A stretch of 6,530 nucleotides of DNA from JADJOY01 sp964450125 (GTDB lineage: Bacteria > JADJOY01). The notes under the pieces are model-generated. The model made no database searches, was not told the origin of the DNA, and was given only the letters and a program-made list of their open reading frames with translations. Below, piece after piece: positions 1 through 6,495 of the stretch (the first letter of the stretch is position 1; each line of letters opens with the position of its first letter). The stretch spans positions 1-6,530 of the forward strand of contig CAYVDO010000433.1 in assembly GCA_964450125.1 (NCBI GenBank). The letters run 5' to 3'. The position numbers and the translations under genes are program-made.

Positions 1-738
1 TCACCAGGGGTGAAAAACCTCGCGCGTGGGGTAGGTCGCTTTGCGCGGCGCGCGCTGCGCCAAGAGCGGACCCAGCACCAGGCCGGCGACGAAACCGCCG
101 ACGTGGGCACCGAACGCGACACCACCGCCGTTGCCTGCGTCTCCTACCGTGGCCGCGCCACTCAAGAATTGCATCAGGAACCAGAAGCCGAGGAAAAAGA
201 ACGCAGGGATCTCGATCACCTGGATGAAGAAGAAGATCGGAACCACGGTGAGGACGCGGGCCCTCGGGAAAAACAGGAAATAGGCACCCAGGACACCCGC
301 GATCGCGCCGCTCGCGCCCACCATCGGCACGCCGGAACGCGGCACCAGATAGGTCTGGATGAGCGCCGCCACGGTGCCGCAGACGAGGTAGAAGAGCACG
401 AAACGCACCTTGCCGAGGCGGTCCTCGACGTTGTCGCCGAAGATCCACAGGAAGAGCATGTTGCCGAGGAAATGCATCCAGCTCGCGTGCAGAAACATCG
501 ACGTCAGGATCGGTGAGAATCGCCCCCACCAATCGAAGGGATCGGCCTCGCCGTACCAGAAGAAGACTTGCGGCACGAGCCCGTAACGCGACATGAACGT
601 GGGATCGATCGTGCGCACGCCGTGAAGCCGGTCGTAGACCATCGGCTCGTAGAACCACGCCACGGCGTTGAGCGCGAGCAGCGTCCAGGTGACCACCGGA
701 ACGGAGCGGGAGGGGATGGTGTCGCGCAGCGGAAACAC
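1..738 (-). CDS. Rhomboid family intramembrane serine protease
   Basis: This 245-residue inner-membrane protease is predicted to cleave transmembrane substrates within the bilayer. The serine nucleophile is visible in GASGAIAG (Ser143), the partner histidine in AFGAHVGG (His212), and the HxxxN motif of the second helix in HFLGN (His89, Asn93), which in this family helps form the oxyanion hole. Hydrophobic segments lie near residues 13-31, 76-99, 112-132, 139-158, 163-195 and 205-228, which fits the six-helix GlpG-type core. A long first periplasmic loop (about 31-75) is typical. There is no extra cytoplasmic domain and the tail is short. The start is GTG at 738-736; the N-terminus MFPLRDTIPSRS matches the usual beginning of bacterial rhomboids, and no better in-frame start lies upstream. 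The ribosome binding site is weak. The TGA stop occupies bases 1-3, so the gene is complete. It is divergent from ligA. The substrate cannot be told from sequence. Confidence 0.95.
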   Translation of the reverse strand: MFPLRDTIPSRSVPVVTWTLLALNAVAWFYEPMVYDRLHGVRTIDPTFMSRYGLVPQVFFWYGEADPFDWWGRFSPILTSMFLHASWMHFLGNMLFLWIFGDNVEDRLGKVRFVLFYLVCGTVAALIQTYLVPRSGVPMVGASGAIAGVLGAYFLFFPRARVLTVVPIFFFIQVIEIPAFFFLGFWFLMQFLSGAATVGDAGNGGGVAFGAHVGGFVAGLVLGPLLAQRAPRKATYPTREVFHPW

Positions 739-782
739 GGCGTCTTCGCTCGATTCGCGTGCGGGGCGGCGAATGCGCGGCG

Positions 783-811
783 AGTATCGGTGCCCCCCTC
801 CCGGTCGTCAA
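783..811 (-). promoter_or_regulatory. Sigma70-like promoter for the rhomboid gene
   Basis: Read on the minus strand, TTGACG (811-806, five of six matches to the -35 consensus) is followed by exactly 17 bases and then GATACT (788-783, four of six matches to the -10 consensus). Transcription would begin near 776 and give a leader of about 38 bases before the GTG start at 738. The spacer is unusually G-rich on that strand. No equally good promoter was seen for ligA on the opposite strand of this intergenic region (739-867). Confidence 0.55.
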
Positions 812-857
812 CCAACTCGCCGTTCTCGCTACCTCGAGCCGAAGCGCGGGTGTCGAA

Positions 858-864
858 GTGAGGA
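858..864 (+). promoter_or_regulatory. Ribosome binding site of ligA
   Basis: GTGAGGA ends three bases before the ATG at 868. It is purine-rich and supports this ATG as the ligA start, in agreement with the protein beginning at the expected N-terminal helices of the family. The spacing is a little short. Confidence 0.5.
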
Positions 865-867
865 AAC

Positions 868-2886
868 ATGAATCGAGCGCAGGCTGAAGAACGCATGGAG
901 GCGTTGATCCGCGAGATCCGCCACCACGCGCACCGCTACTACGTGTTGGACGATCCCGAGGTCGACGACGCGATCTACGACCGGCTCTACCGCGAGCTCC
1001 AAGAGCTCGAAGGCGCGCATCCCGAGCTCACGCGACCGGACTCGCCCACCCAGCGCGTGGGTGGCGAGCCGCTCGAAGGCTTCGAGCCCGTCACCCACGA
1101 CGTGCCGATGCTCAGCCTCGGCAACGCCTTCGACGAGACCGAGGTGCGCGAGTTCGACGCGCGCGTCCGCAAGCTCCTCGAGCGTGGCGAGGACGAGCCC
1201 GTGCACTACGTGTGCGAGCCCAAGATCGACGGCCTCGCCATACGTCTGCTCTACGAGCGTGGTCGCTTCGTCCTCGGCGCCACACGCGGCAACGGCACGG
1301 TGGGCGAGAACGTCACGACCAACCTGCGCACCGTCCGCTCGGTCCCGCTCGAGCTGCACGCGTCGAAACACCTCCCCGCGCCCGCACGTCTCGACGTGCG
1401 CGGGGAGGTCTACATCCCGCTCGCCGAGTTCGAGGCGCTCAACGCGCGGCGCATCGCCGCCGGCGAGCCCGCGTACAAGAACCCGCGCAACACCGCCGCC
1501 GGCTCGATCCGCCAGCTCGATCCCAAGCTGACGGCGTCGCGGCCGCTGCGCTTCTTCGCCTATGCAGTCGGCGGCGTGGAAGGCGTCGAGCTCGGAAGCC
1601 ACCTCGAGGCGCTGGCGGCCCTCGCCGACTGGGGCTTCCCCGTGAATCCCTTGCGAAGACGCGTGAGCCGCATCGAAGACGCGCTCGCCTATCGCGAAGA
1701 CGTGTTGGCGCGTCGCGACGCCCTCGCCTACGAGGTCGACGGCGTCGTCATCAAAGTGGACTCGATCGCCGAGCAGCGCACCCTGGGCGCCCTCACCGCC
1801 ACTCCGCGGTGGGCGCTCGCCTACAAGTTCCCGCCGCGGCCGGCGCGCACCCGCGTCAACGACATCGTCGCGCAGGTGGGGCGCACCGGCACGCTCACGC
1901 CGGTGGCACACCTCGAGCCGGTCGAGGTGGGCGGCGTCACCGTGAGCCGCGCCACGCTCCACAACCTGAGCGAGGTGCGGCGCAAGGACGTGCGCATCGG
2001 CGATCGGGTGATGGTGCAGCGCGCCGGCGACGTCATTCCGGAGGTGGTGCGGGTGCTCGCGGACGAGCGCAGCGGCGACGAGCGCGCGTTCGAGATGCCC
2101 GAGCGCTGTCCGGCATGCGACGCACCGATCGAGCACGAGGAAGGCGAGATCGCGTACCGTTGCGTCAACAGCCAGTGCCCGGCACAGCTCAAGGAGGCGT
2201 TGCGTCACTTCGCATCGCGTGACGCCATGGACATCGAGGGCCTGGGCACCAAGCTGGTCGATCAGCTCGTCGAGAAGGGGCTCGCCACCAGCCCTGCCGA
2301 CCTCTACAGACTCACCGAGAGCCAGCTCGCCGAGCTCGAGCGGATGGCCGAGAAGAGTGCCACCAACCTTCGTGAAGCCATCGAGGCGAGCCGCTCGCGC
2401 TCCGTGGATCGCCTGGTGCTGGCGCTCGGCATCCGCCACGTGGGACGCGCCACCGCCCGCCAGCTCGTGAACCACTTCCGAAGCCTGGAAGCGATCCGCG
2501 ACGCAAGCCTCGAGGACTTGCAGAACGTGAGCGACGTGGGGCCCGAGGTGGCCGCCAGCATCTTTGCCTTCTTCGCGAACGAGCACAACCGCGAAGTGGT
2601 GGCCGCGCTTCGCGCCGCGGGGCTCGGCGAGCCCGCCCCCGAGAGCGAAGGCCCGCGGCCGCTCTTCGGCAAGAGCTTCGTGGTGACCGGCACGCTGGCT
2701 GCGTTCTCGCGCGACGAGGCGCGCCGCGCCATCGAGGCACGCGGCGGCAAGGTGAGCGAATCGGTGAGCAAGAAGACCGACTACGTCGTGGTAGGCGAGA
2801 AGCCGGGCTCGAAAGCGGAGAAGGCCCAGAAGCTGGGCATCACCATCCTCGACGAAGCCGGCTTCCGGGCGCTGCTCGAAGGCTGA
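868..2886 (+). CDS. ligA: NAD+-dependent DNA ligase LigA
   Basis: This 672-residue enzyme seals single-strand nicks during replication and repair, using NAD+ as the adenylate donor. It has the normal length and all domains of bacterial LigA. The N-terminal Ia domain (about 1-65) carries the HRYYVLDDPEVDDAIYDRLYREL signature region that binds the nicotinamide moiety. The nucleotidyltransferase domain follows, with the adenylated lysine in CEPKIDGLAIRL (Lys119) and motifs VRGEVYIP (about 177-184), NPRNTAAGSIRQLD (205-218) and YEVDGVVIKVD (288-298). The OB fold is at about 320-400. A zinc finger uses Cys414, Cys417, Cys432 and Cys437 (CPAC and CVNSQC). Helix-hairpin-helix repeats span about 450-585, and a C-terminal BRCT domain spans about 595-672 (GKSFVVTGTL to the end). 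ATG 868 is preceded by GTGAGGA. The gene is intact, with no missing catalytic residue, and is probably essential. It appears to be transcribed alone: the rhomboid gene is divergent and a palindrome follows the stop. Confidence 0.98.
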   Translation: MNRAQAEERMEALIREIRHHAHRYYVLDDPEVDDAIYDRLYRELQELEGAHPELTRPDSPTQRVGGEPLEGFEPVTHDVPMLSLGNAFDETEVREFDARVRKLLERGEDEPVHYVCEPKIDGLAIRLLYERGRFVLGATRGNGTVGENVTTNLRTVRSVPLELHASKHLPAPARLDVRGEVYIPLAEFEALNARRIAAGEPAYKNPRNTAAGSIRQLDPKLTASRPLRFFAYAVGGVEGVELGSHLEALAALADWGFPVNPLRRRVSRIEDALAYREDVLARRDALAYEVDGVVIKVDSIAEQRTLGALTATPRWALAYKFPPRPARTRVNDIVAQVGRTGTLTPVAHLEPVEVGGVTVSRATLHNLSEVRRKDVRIGDRVMVQRAGDVIPEVVRVLADERSGDERAFEMPERCPACDAPIEHEEGEIAYRCVNSQCPAQLKEALRHFASRDAMDIEGLGTKLVDQLVEKGLATSPADLYRLTESQLAELERMAEKSATNLREAIEASRSRSVDRLVLALGIRHVGRATARQLVNHFRSLEAIRDASLEDLQNVSDVGPEVAASIFAFFANEHNREVVAALRAAGLGEPAPESEGPRPLFGKSFVVTGTLAAFSRDEARRAIEARGGKVSESVSKKTDYVVVGEKPGSKAEKAQKLGITILDEAGFRALLEG

Positions 2887-2912
2887 ACCCCACTCGATCA
2901 CGAAGCCGACAC

Positions 2913-2932
2913 GAACGCGACCGGTCGCGTTC
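2913..2932. terminator. Perfect 20-bp palindrome after ligA, probable 3' hairpin
   Basis: The half-site GAACGCGACC is followed directly by its exact reverse complement GGTCGCGTTC. In RNA this would form an 8-bp stem with a CCGG tetraloop. It begins 26 bases after the ligA stop, the usual place for a transcript-end hairpin. There is no T-tract on either strand (the plus strand continues with CCCCACATCC), so it is not a textbook intrinsic terminator; 3'-end protection or an operator for a dimeric regulator are alternatives. A second small hairpin, CCGCC-GACG-GGCGG, lies at 2966-2979. Confidence 0.4.
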
Positions 2933-2999
2933 CCCCACATCCTGGAGAGCCGCGGTCACACGCAACCGCCGACGGGCGGCGCAAACACGAGTGATCGCG

Positions 3000-3016
3000 T
3001 TGCGATGGGCTCGCAA
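3000..3016. promoter_or_regulatory. Inverted repeat TTGCGA-N5-TCGCAA upstream of the hydrolase, possible operator
   Basis: A perfect 6-bp inverted repeat with a 5-base spacer (TGGGC) lies about 23 bases before the candidate -35 box of the hydrolase gene. Part of it can also pair as ATCGC-GTT-GCGAT (2994-3006). The position and symmetry suit a site for a dimeric transcription factor, but no regulator gene is present in the window, and short inverted repeats arise by chance in GC-rich DNA. Confidence 0.22.
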
Positions 3017-3038
3017 TCGAACGACACGTGCGAATTCC

Positions 3039-3068
3039 TGGACACGGCTTTGCGGGCTCAGGTAGCCT
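3039..3068 (+). promoter_or_regulatory. Candidate promoter of the hydrolase gene, possibly leaderless
   Basis: TGGACA (3039-3044, five of six matches to the -35 consensus) is followed by 18 bases and TAGCCT (3063-3068, three of six matches to the -10 consensus, keeping the key T, A and final T). Transcription would then start around 3075-3078, at or within a few bases of the ATG at 3078. No Shine-Dalgarno-like sequence precedes that ATG (the bases before it are CTCGCCCCGCC), which fits a leaderless or nearly leaderless message. Confidence 0.38.
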
Positions 3069-3077
3069 CGCCCCGCC

Positions 3078-4016
3078 ATGCGCACCGAAACGGTGAGCTT
3101 CCCGGGACCCGACCGTCGCACGGTCAACTGTCTCGTCTATCGCCCCGACGCCGCGGCGCGCGCCACCATCTTCCTGGTTCCAGCGCGGCCGCTTTTTCCC
3201 ACCGACTACGAGTGGCTGGTTCGGCCGCTGGTCGACGCGGGCCTGACCGTGGTCGGCGTCTATCAGCGCGGCTTCGGTTCCGAGGGGGCAGACGACCGCT
3301 GCGGCCCCAAGGCCGTGGGTACGATCCGCAAGGCTGTCGGCACCTTGCTCGACAAGGGTGTCGTCACCGACCCGGTGGCGATCGTGGGACACGCGAGCGG
3401 CGCCCAGACGGCGCTGCTCACGGCAGCCGCCGACGAGCGCTTCAAAGCCGTGGTGGCGCTGGCGCCGCTCGCCGATCTCGCAGCCCACGTCAAAGCCGCG
3501 CGCGGCTATCTGCCCAACGTCGACGACGATCACCGCCAACTCTTCGGCGAGGTCTTCGAGGACGCGGACGAAGCGTATCGTTCGCGCTCGCCGATTCACG
3601 TCGTGGACCAGATCAAGAGCCCGGTGCTGCTGCTCAGCGGCGAGATGGATCACGTCGTCCCGCCCTACCACGCGCGCGCCCTGCACCAGGCGCTCGAAGC
3701 ATCCGGCACGGCGGCGCGCTGCCTGGTGTTGCCCTGGCTCGGCCATTTCTTCGAAGCGTTCGGTTTTCATGGGCACCAGTTCGAGCGCATCCTCGACGAG
3801 ACGCTGACGTGGATCTCGACCCACGTCGCGGCGATCGCGCTCGCCGAGAACGGCAACAACGCCGACTCACGCGCACCCGCGACCAAGCGTGGGCCGGGGA
3901 CCTCCGTCACCGACACCCAGCTCGGCGACGGACGAGCCGCGGTCTCGTCGAACGGCTCGCCGGCGACCGACGCCACTCCTACGCCCGGGCCGGAGCCGCG
4001 CATCAAGTCCGTCTGA
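3078..4016 (+). CDS. Alpha/beta hydrolase (prolyl oligopeptidase / dienelactone hydrolase-like)
   Basis: This 312-residue protein has no signal peptide or membrane segment and should be a cytoplasmic esterase, lactonase or peptidase-like hydrolase. The nucleophile elbow is GHASGAQ (Ser107). The acid is probably Asp191 in LLLSGEMDHVVPP, and the base His223 in LPWLGHFFEAF. The order and spacing, and the stretch AYRSRSPIHVVDQIKSPVLLLSGE, resemble S9-type and dienelactone hydrolase-type alpha/beta hydrolases. The usual HG oxyanion-hole motif after the first core strand is not evident; the sequence there is LVPARPLFP (33-41). Residues from about 252 to 312 form a polar Gly/Pro/Ala/Ser/Thr-rich tail with no recognisable fold. 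The ATG at 3078 lacks a ribosome binding site. The GH2 gene follows on the same strand about 50 bases later, so removal of acyl groups from sugars is a possible role, but the substrate is unknown. Confidence 0.88.
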   Translation: MRTETVSFPGPDRRTVNCLVYRPDAAARATIFLVPARPLFPTDYEWLVRPLVDAGLTVVGVYQRGFGSEGADDRCGPKAVGTIRKAVGTLLDKGVVTDPVAIVGHASGAQTALLTAAADERFKAVVALAPLADLAAHVKAARGYLPNVDDDHRQLFGEVFEDADEAYRSRSPIHVVDQIKSPVLLLSGEMDHVVPPYHARALHQALEASGTAARCLVLPWLGHFFEAFGFHGHQFERILDETLTWISTHVAAIALAENGNNADSRAPATKRGPGTSVTDTQLGDGRAAVSSNGSPATDATPTPGPEPRIKSV

Positions 4017-4066
4017 TCGCTGGTTGGCGCAGGCTACCGCAAGCCCCTCCGTACGGCATCTTCGGC

Positions 4067-6352
4067 GTGGGACTCCCCCCGTTGCGCACCGTGGCTCGGT
4101 GGCTCGCTCGCGCCGTCACGCTCGTTGCGCTCGCTGAAGCGCTGGCGGGTGCGACCGGAGTCCAAGCGCGCGAGACCACCGCCATCGACGCCGGCTGGCG
4201 CTTTCAGCTCGCGCCGCGGCGCGCGTGCCCCAAGGTGCCCGGCGACGATTCCGCGTGGCAGCGCGTACGGCTGCCACATACCTGGAACGACGTCGACACC
4301 TTCGACGACGTCGTCGGTTACGCACGGAACCGCGGCTGCTACCGCTACGAGCTGAAGAGCGAGGCACGCTTCGCCGGCCAGCTGGTTCAGCTCCGTTTTC
4401 TCGGCGCCTATGCACAGGCGCGAGTTTGGATGGACGGACGCTCGCTGGGCCGTTTCGACGGGGACTACACGGGTTTCACCGTCGACCTTCCCGGGGACTC
4501 GCTCGCGACCGAGCGGTCCACGACGATCGACGTGGAGGTCGACAACCGCCCCTCGCGCCGGGTGCTACCGGGCCGACCCGACCCCGACTACAACCTCTAC
4601 GGCGGGCTCTATCGCGAGGTCTATCTCGAGGTACTCGATCCCATTCACGTCGAGGACGACGCGACCTTCGCACGCCCGGAGCCGATGAACGGCAACGTGT
4701 GGCTGGTGCCGGTCACGGTGGGGATCGCGAACGCGGGTGGCAGCGCGGGTATCGACGTCGACCTCGCGTTGCTCGCTCCCGACGGCCGATCCGAGGCGCG
4801 CGCCACTCGCCACGTCGAGGTCGGGGATGCCCTGACCACGCACACCACGTTCGACCTCGGCCCCCTCGATTCGCCCGCGCTCTGGTCACCCGAGTCGCCC
4901 GCGCTCCACGAGGTGCGGATCGCGTTGCGCCGGGGCGTCACGACGATCGACGAGCACCGTTTCTCGATCGGCCTGCGCACGGCGCGCTTCGATCCCGCGC
5001 GCGGCTTCTTGCTGAACGGCGCTCCGCTCAGGCTGCGCGGCGCCAATCGCCACCAAGACTTTCCGGGCATGGGTAACGCGCTGCCTGCCGGCTTCCAGGC
5101 GCTCGACGCCCGCGTCTTGAAGGACATGGGTGCCAACTTCGTGCGCACCTCCCATTACCCACAGCACCCAGCGTTCCTGGATGCGTGCGACCATCTCGGC
5201 ATCGTCGTGTTCGAGGAGATCGCCACCTGGAAGACCGTGGGCTGGAGCGCATTTCAGGACGCGGCCGCACGGATGATGCGCGCGATGATCCGGCGCGACC
5301 GGAACCATCCCTCGATCGTGCTGTGGGGCATGATGAACGAGGGACGCTCGAAGGCGATGTTCGAACGCTTGAAAGCGATCGCCCGCGACGAGGATCCGAC
5401 GCGCGGCGTGGGCTACGCCGAGCACCGCTTCGAGCGTGCGCTGAGCCAAGACACGGCGGCGCTCCCGGACGCCATCGGGCTCAACTACCGCCCGGAGAAA
5501 TACCCCGAATTCAAGCGCCTCTTCCCTCAGGGCGCGTTCTTCGTCTCCGAGCACACCAACCGCAGCCACACCACCCGAGGCGATCGCGAAGCCGAGCTCG
5601 TCCAGGTCCGCGACATCGACGCCGAGCTGGACGAGATGGATGCGTTGCCGTGGCTCGGCGGCACGGCGCTCTGGTCGCTTCACGACTACGGCACCGAGCG
5701 CCCCAAGAAGAAGACACGCACCATCCACAACTCGGGGACGGTGGATGCGTTCCGCATCCCGCGAGCAAGCCACCGCTATCTCGCTACCCGCTGGAGCAAG
5801 ACCCCGCGCGTCGAGATTCTCACCCCGCCGCTCACCGCCACGACCGGGCCTCATGCGGGCAAATTGGTGGTGCCGATCGCCACCGATTGTGCGCGGGTGC
5901 GGTTGGCCGCGGATGGCCGCGACCTCGGTGAACGACCGGGTGAGCACCTCGTCGAGTGGCCCCTCGACGCGGCGCCGACCCGCCTCGAGGTACACGCCGA
6001 GTGCGCGAATGAATCGGTCGATGCGAGCTGGACCAAGCCGGGCCCACCCACCCAGCTTCGGATCACGAGCGATCTCGATGCGCTACCGCGCGACGGTTCG
6101 AATGCAGCGCTGATCACCGTGCGCGTCGAGGACGCCGAAGGCCGGGTCGCCACCGACTTCAGCGACGACGTGATCGTCACCAGCACCCGAGCGGGGCACG
6201 TCGTCACCATCGGAGATCGCGGCCGCGTACCGGTGGTCGCGGGGCTCGGCGCATTCGCCGTCGTGAGCAGCCCCGACGCGAACCGTCCAGTGCGCGTCAT
6301 CGCCGCTCACGGTGGCTTCGAGCCGGCGAACCTACACCTCGCGATCCGCTGA
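4067..6352 (+). CDS. Secreted glycoside hydrolase family 2 enzyme (beta-galactosidase-like)
   Basis: This enzyme (761 residues from GTG 4067) is predicted to be exported and to hydrolyse terminal beta-glycosides with retention. A signal peptide covers residues 1-34 (basic RTVARWLARA, hydrophobic VTLVALAEALAGATG, probable cleavage VQA/RE). It is followed by the GH2 jelly-roll sugar-binding domain (about 40-193), an Ig-like domain (195-303) and the TIM barrel (304-580), with GANRHQDFPGMGNALP (325-340) and RTSHYPQHPAFLDACDHLG (360-378). The acid/base is Glu425 in WGMMNEG and the probable nucleophile is Glu495 in FFVSEH. Two C-terminal beta domains follow: a DUF4982-like one (about 581-660, VRLAADGRDLG) and one resembling GH2 domain 5 (about 663-760). 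The Asn-x-Lys motif of beta-glucuronidases is not evident (HNSGT, 554-558). No ATG exists at the N-terminus; GTG 4067, TTG 4082 and GTG 4091 are candidates, all without a clear ribosome binding site. The open frame continues upstream but only as a shadow of the hydrolase gene. Substrate is uncertain. Confidence 0.9.
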   Translation: MGLPPLRTVARWLARAVTLVALAEALAGATGVQARETTAIDAGWRFQLAPRRACPKVPGDDSAWQRVRLPHTWNDVDTFDDVVGYARNRGCYRYELKSEARFAGQLVQLRFLGAYAQARVWMDGRSLGRFDGDYTGFTVDLPGDSLATERSTTIDVEVDNRPSRRVLPGRPDPDYNLYGGLYREVYLEVLDPIHVEDDATFARPEPMNGNVWLVPVTVGIANAGGSAGIDVDLALLAPDGRSEARATRHVEVGDALTTHTTFDLGPLDSPALWSPESPALHEVRIALRRGVTTIDEHRFSIGLRTARFDPARGFLLNGAPLRLRGANRHQDFPGMGNALPAGFQALDARVLKDMGANFVRTSHYPQHPAFLDACDHLGIVVFEEIATWKTVGWSAFQDAAARMMRAMIRRDRNHPSIVLWGMMNEGRSKAMFERLKAIARDEDPTRGVGYAEHRFERALSQDTAALPDAIGLNYRPEKYPEFKRLFPQGAFFVSEHTNRSHTTRGDREAELVQVRDIDAELDEMDALPWLGGTALWSLHDYGTERPKKKTRTIHNSGTVDAFRIPRASHRYLATRWSKTPRVEILTPPLTATTGPHAGKLVVPIATDCARVRLAADGRDLGERPGEHLVEWPLDAAPTRLEVHAECANESVDASWTKPGPPTQLRITSDLDALPRDGSNAALITVRVEDAEGRVATDFSDDVIVTSTRAGHVVTIGDRGRVPVVAGLGAFAVVSSPDANRPVRVIAAHGGFEPANLHLAIR

Positions 6353-6385
6353 GAACCGGCCCGCGACCCTCGGCGGCGCAAACCT

Positions 6386-6428
6386 AGGAGCCTGTCGGAG
6401 AATGTGCTTCGCACGCCGACAGGCTCCT
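6386..6428. terminator. Long hairpin downstream of the GH2 gene
   Basis: AGGAGCCTGTCGG (6386-6398) and CCGACAGGCTCCT (6416-6428) are exact reverse complements, giving a perfect 13-bp stem. The intervening 17 bases hold a second stem, TGTGC-TTC-GCACG (one G-T pair), so the whole folds as an 18-bp rod with a 4-base AGAA bulge on one side. It begins 33 bases after the GH2 stop and probably marks the transcript end. No T-tract follows on the plus strand (CGCTTGATGTTT). On the minus strand the next bases are AGGTTTGCG, so a convergent gene beyond the window could also use it. A dispersed repeat or miniature mobile element is an alternative. Confidence 0.5.
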
Positions 6429-6443
6429 CGCTTGATGTTTCCC

Positions 6444-6466
6444 CGGGGGCCTGTTCCAGACCCCCG
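6444..6466. other. GC-rich stem-loop in the 3' intergenic region
   Basis: CGGGGG-C-CTG pairs with CAG-A-CCCCCG around a TTC triloop, giving nine base pairs and one C-A mismatch. It is the second of a series of hairpins after the GH2 gene. It has no T-tract and no assigned function. Confidence 0.4.
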
Positions 6467-6495
6467 CCCCGAAAGAGGCGTGACTTTTTCGGGGC
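6466..6495. other. Stem-loop GCCCCGAAAGA / TTTTTCGGGGC
   Basis: The arms 6466-6476 and 6485-6495 pair over 11 positions with one G-T pair, enclosing an 8-base loop (GGCGTGAC). It abuts the preceding stem-loop and shares base 6466 with it, so the two are adjacent or compete. The five T residues lie inside the 3' arm rather than after the stem, so it is not a standard terminator for plus-strand transcription. A weaker inverted repeat, TCGGC...GCCGA, follows at 6508-6529 and may continue past the window edge. Confidence 0.4.

Noticed and set aside
739..867. Promoter for ligA on the plus strand
   Set aside because: No pair of -35 and -10 boxes with acceptable spacing was found; the best promoter in this region reads toward the rhomboid gene.
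829..2940. 703-residue open frame on the minus strand across ligA
   Set aside because: It mirrors ligA codons in GC-rich DNA (His, Arg, Ala and Val-rich, no domain), while the plus strand encodes an unmistakable full-length DNA ligase.
2898..3824. 308-residue minus-strand open frame over the hydrolase
   Set aside because: Low-complexity Arg/Gly/Ala composition and no motif; the opposite strand has a clear Ser-Asp-His hydrolase.
3005..4066. N-terminal extension of the GH2 frame starting at ATG 3005
   Set aside because: The translation is Arg-rich shadow sequence overlapping the whole hydrolase gene, and a signal peptide begins just after 4067, so the real start is there.
4886..5995. 369-residue minus-strand open frame over GH2
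   Set aside because: A shadow of the GH2 barrel; no recognisable motif or start context.
2975..6383. The 12-mer GGCGGCGCAAAC occurring at 2975-2986 and 6372-6383
   Set aside because: About one 12-base match of this kind is expected by chance in GC-rich DNA of this length; the flanks do not match.
6386..6428. Integron attC site
   Set aside because: The long stem resembles one at first sight, but the core-site sequences (GTTRRRY and its complement) are missing and no integrase or cassette is present.
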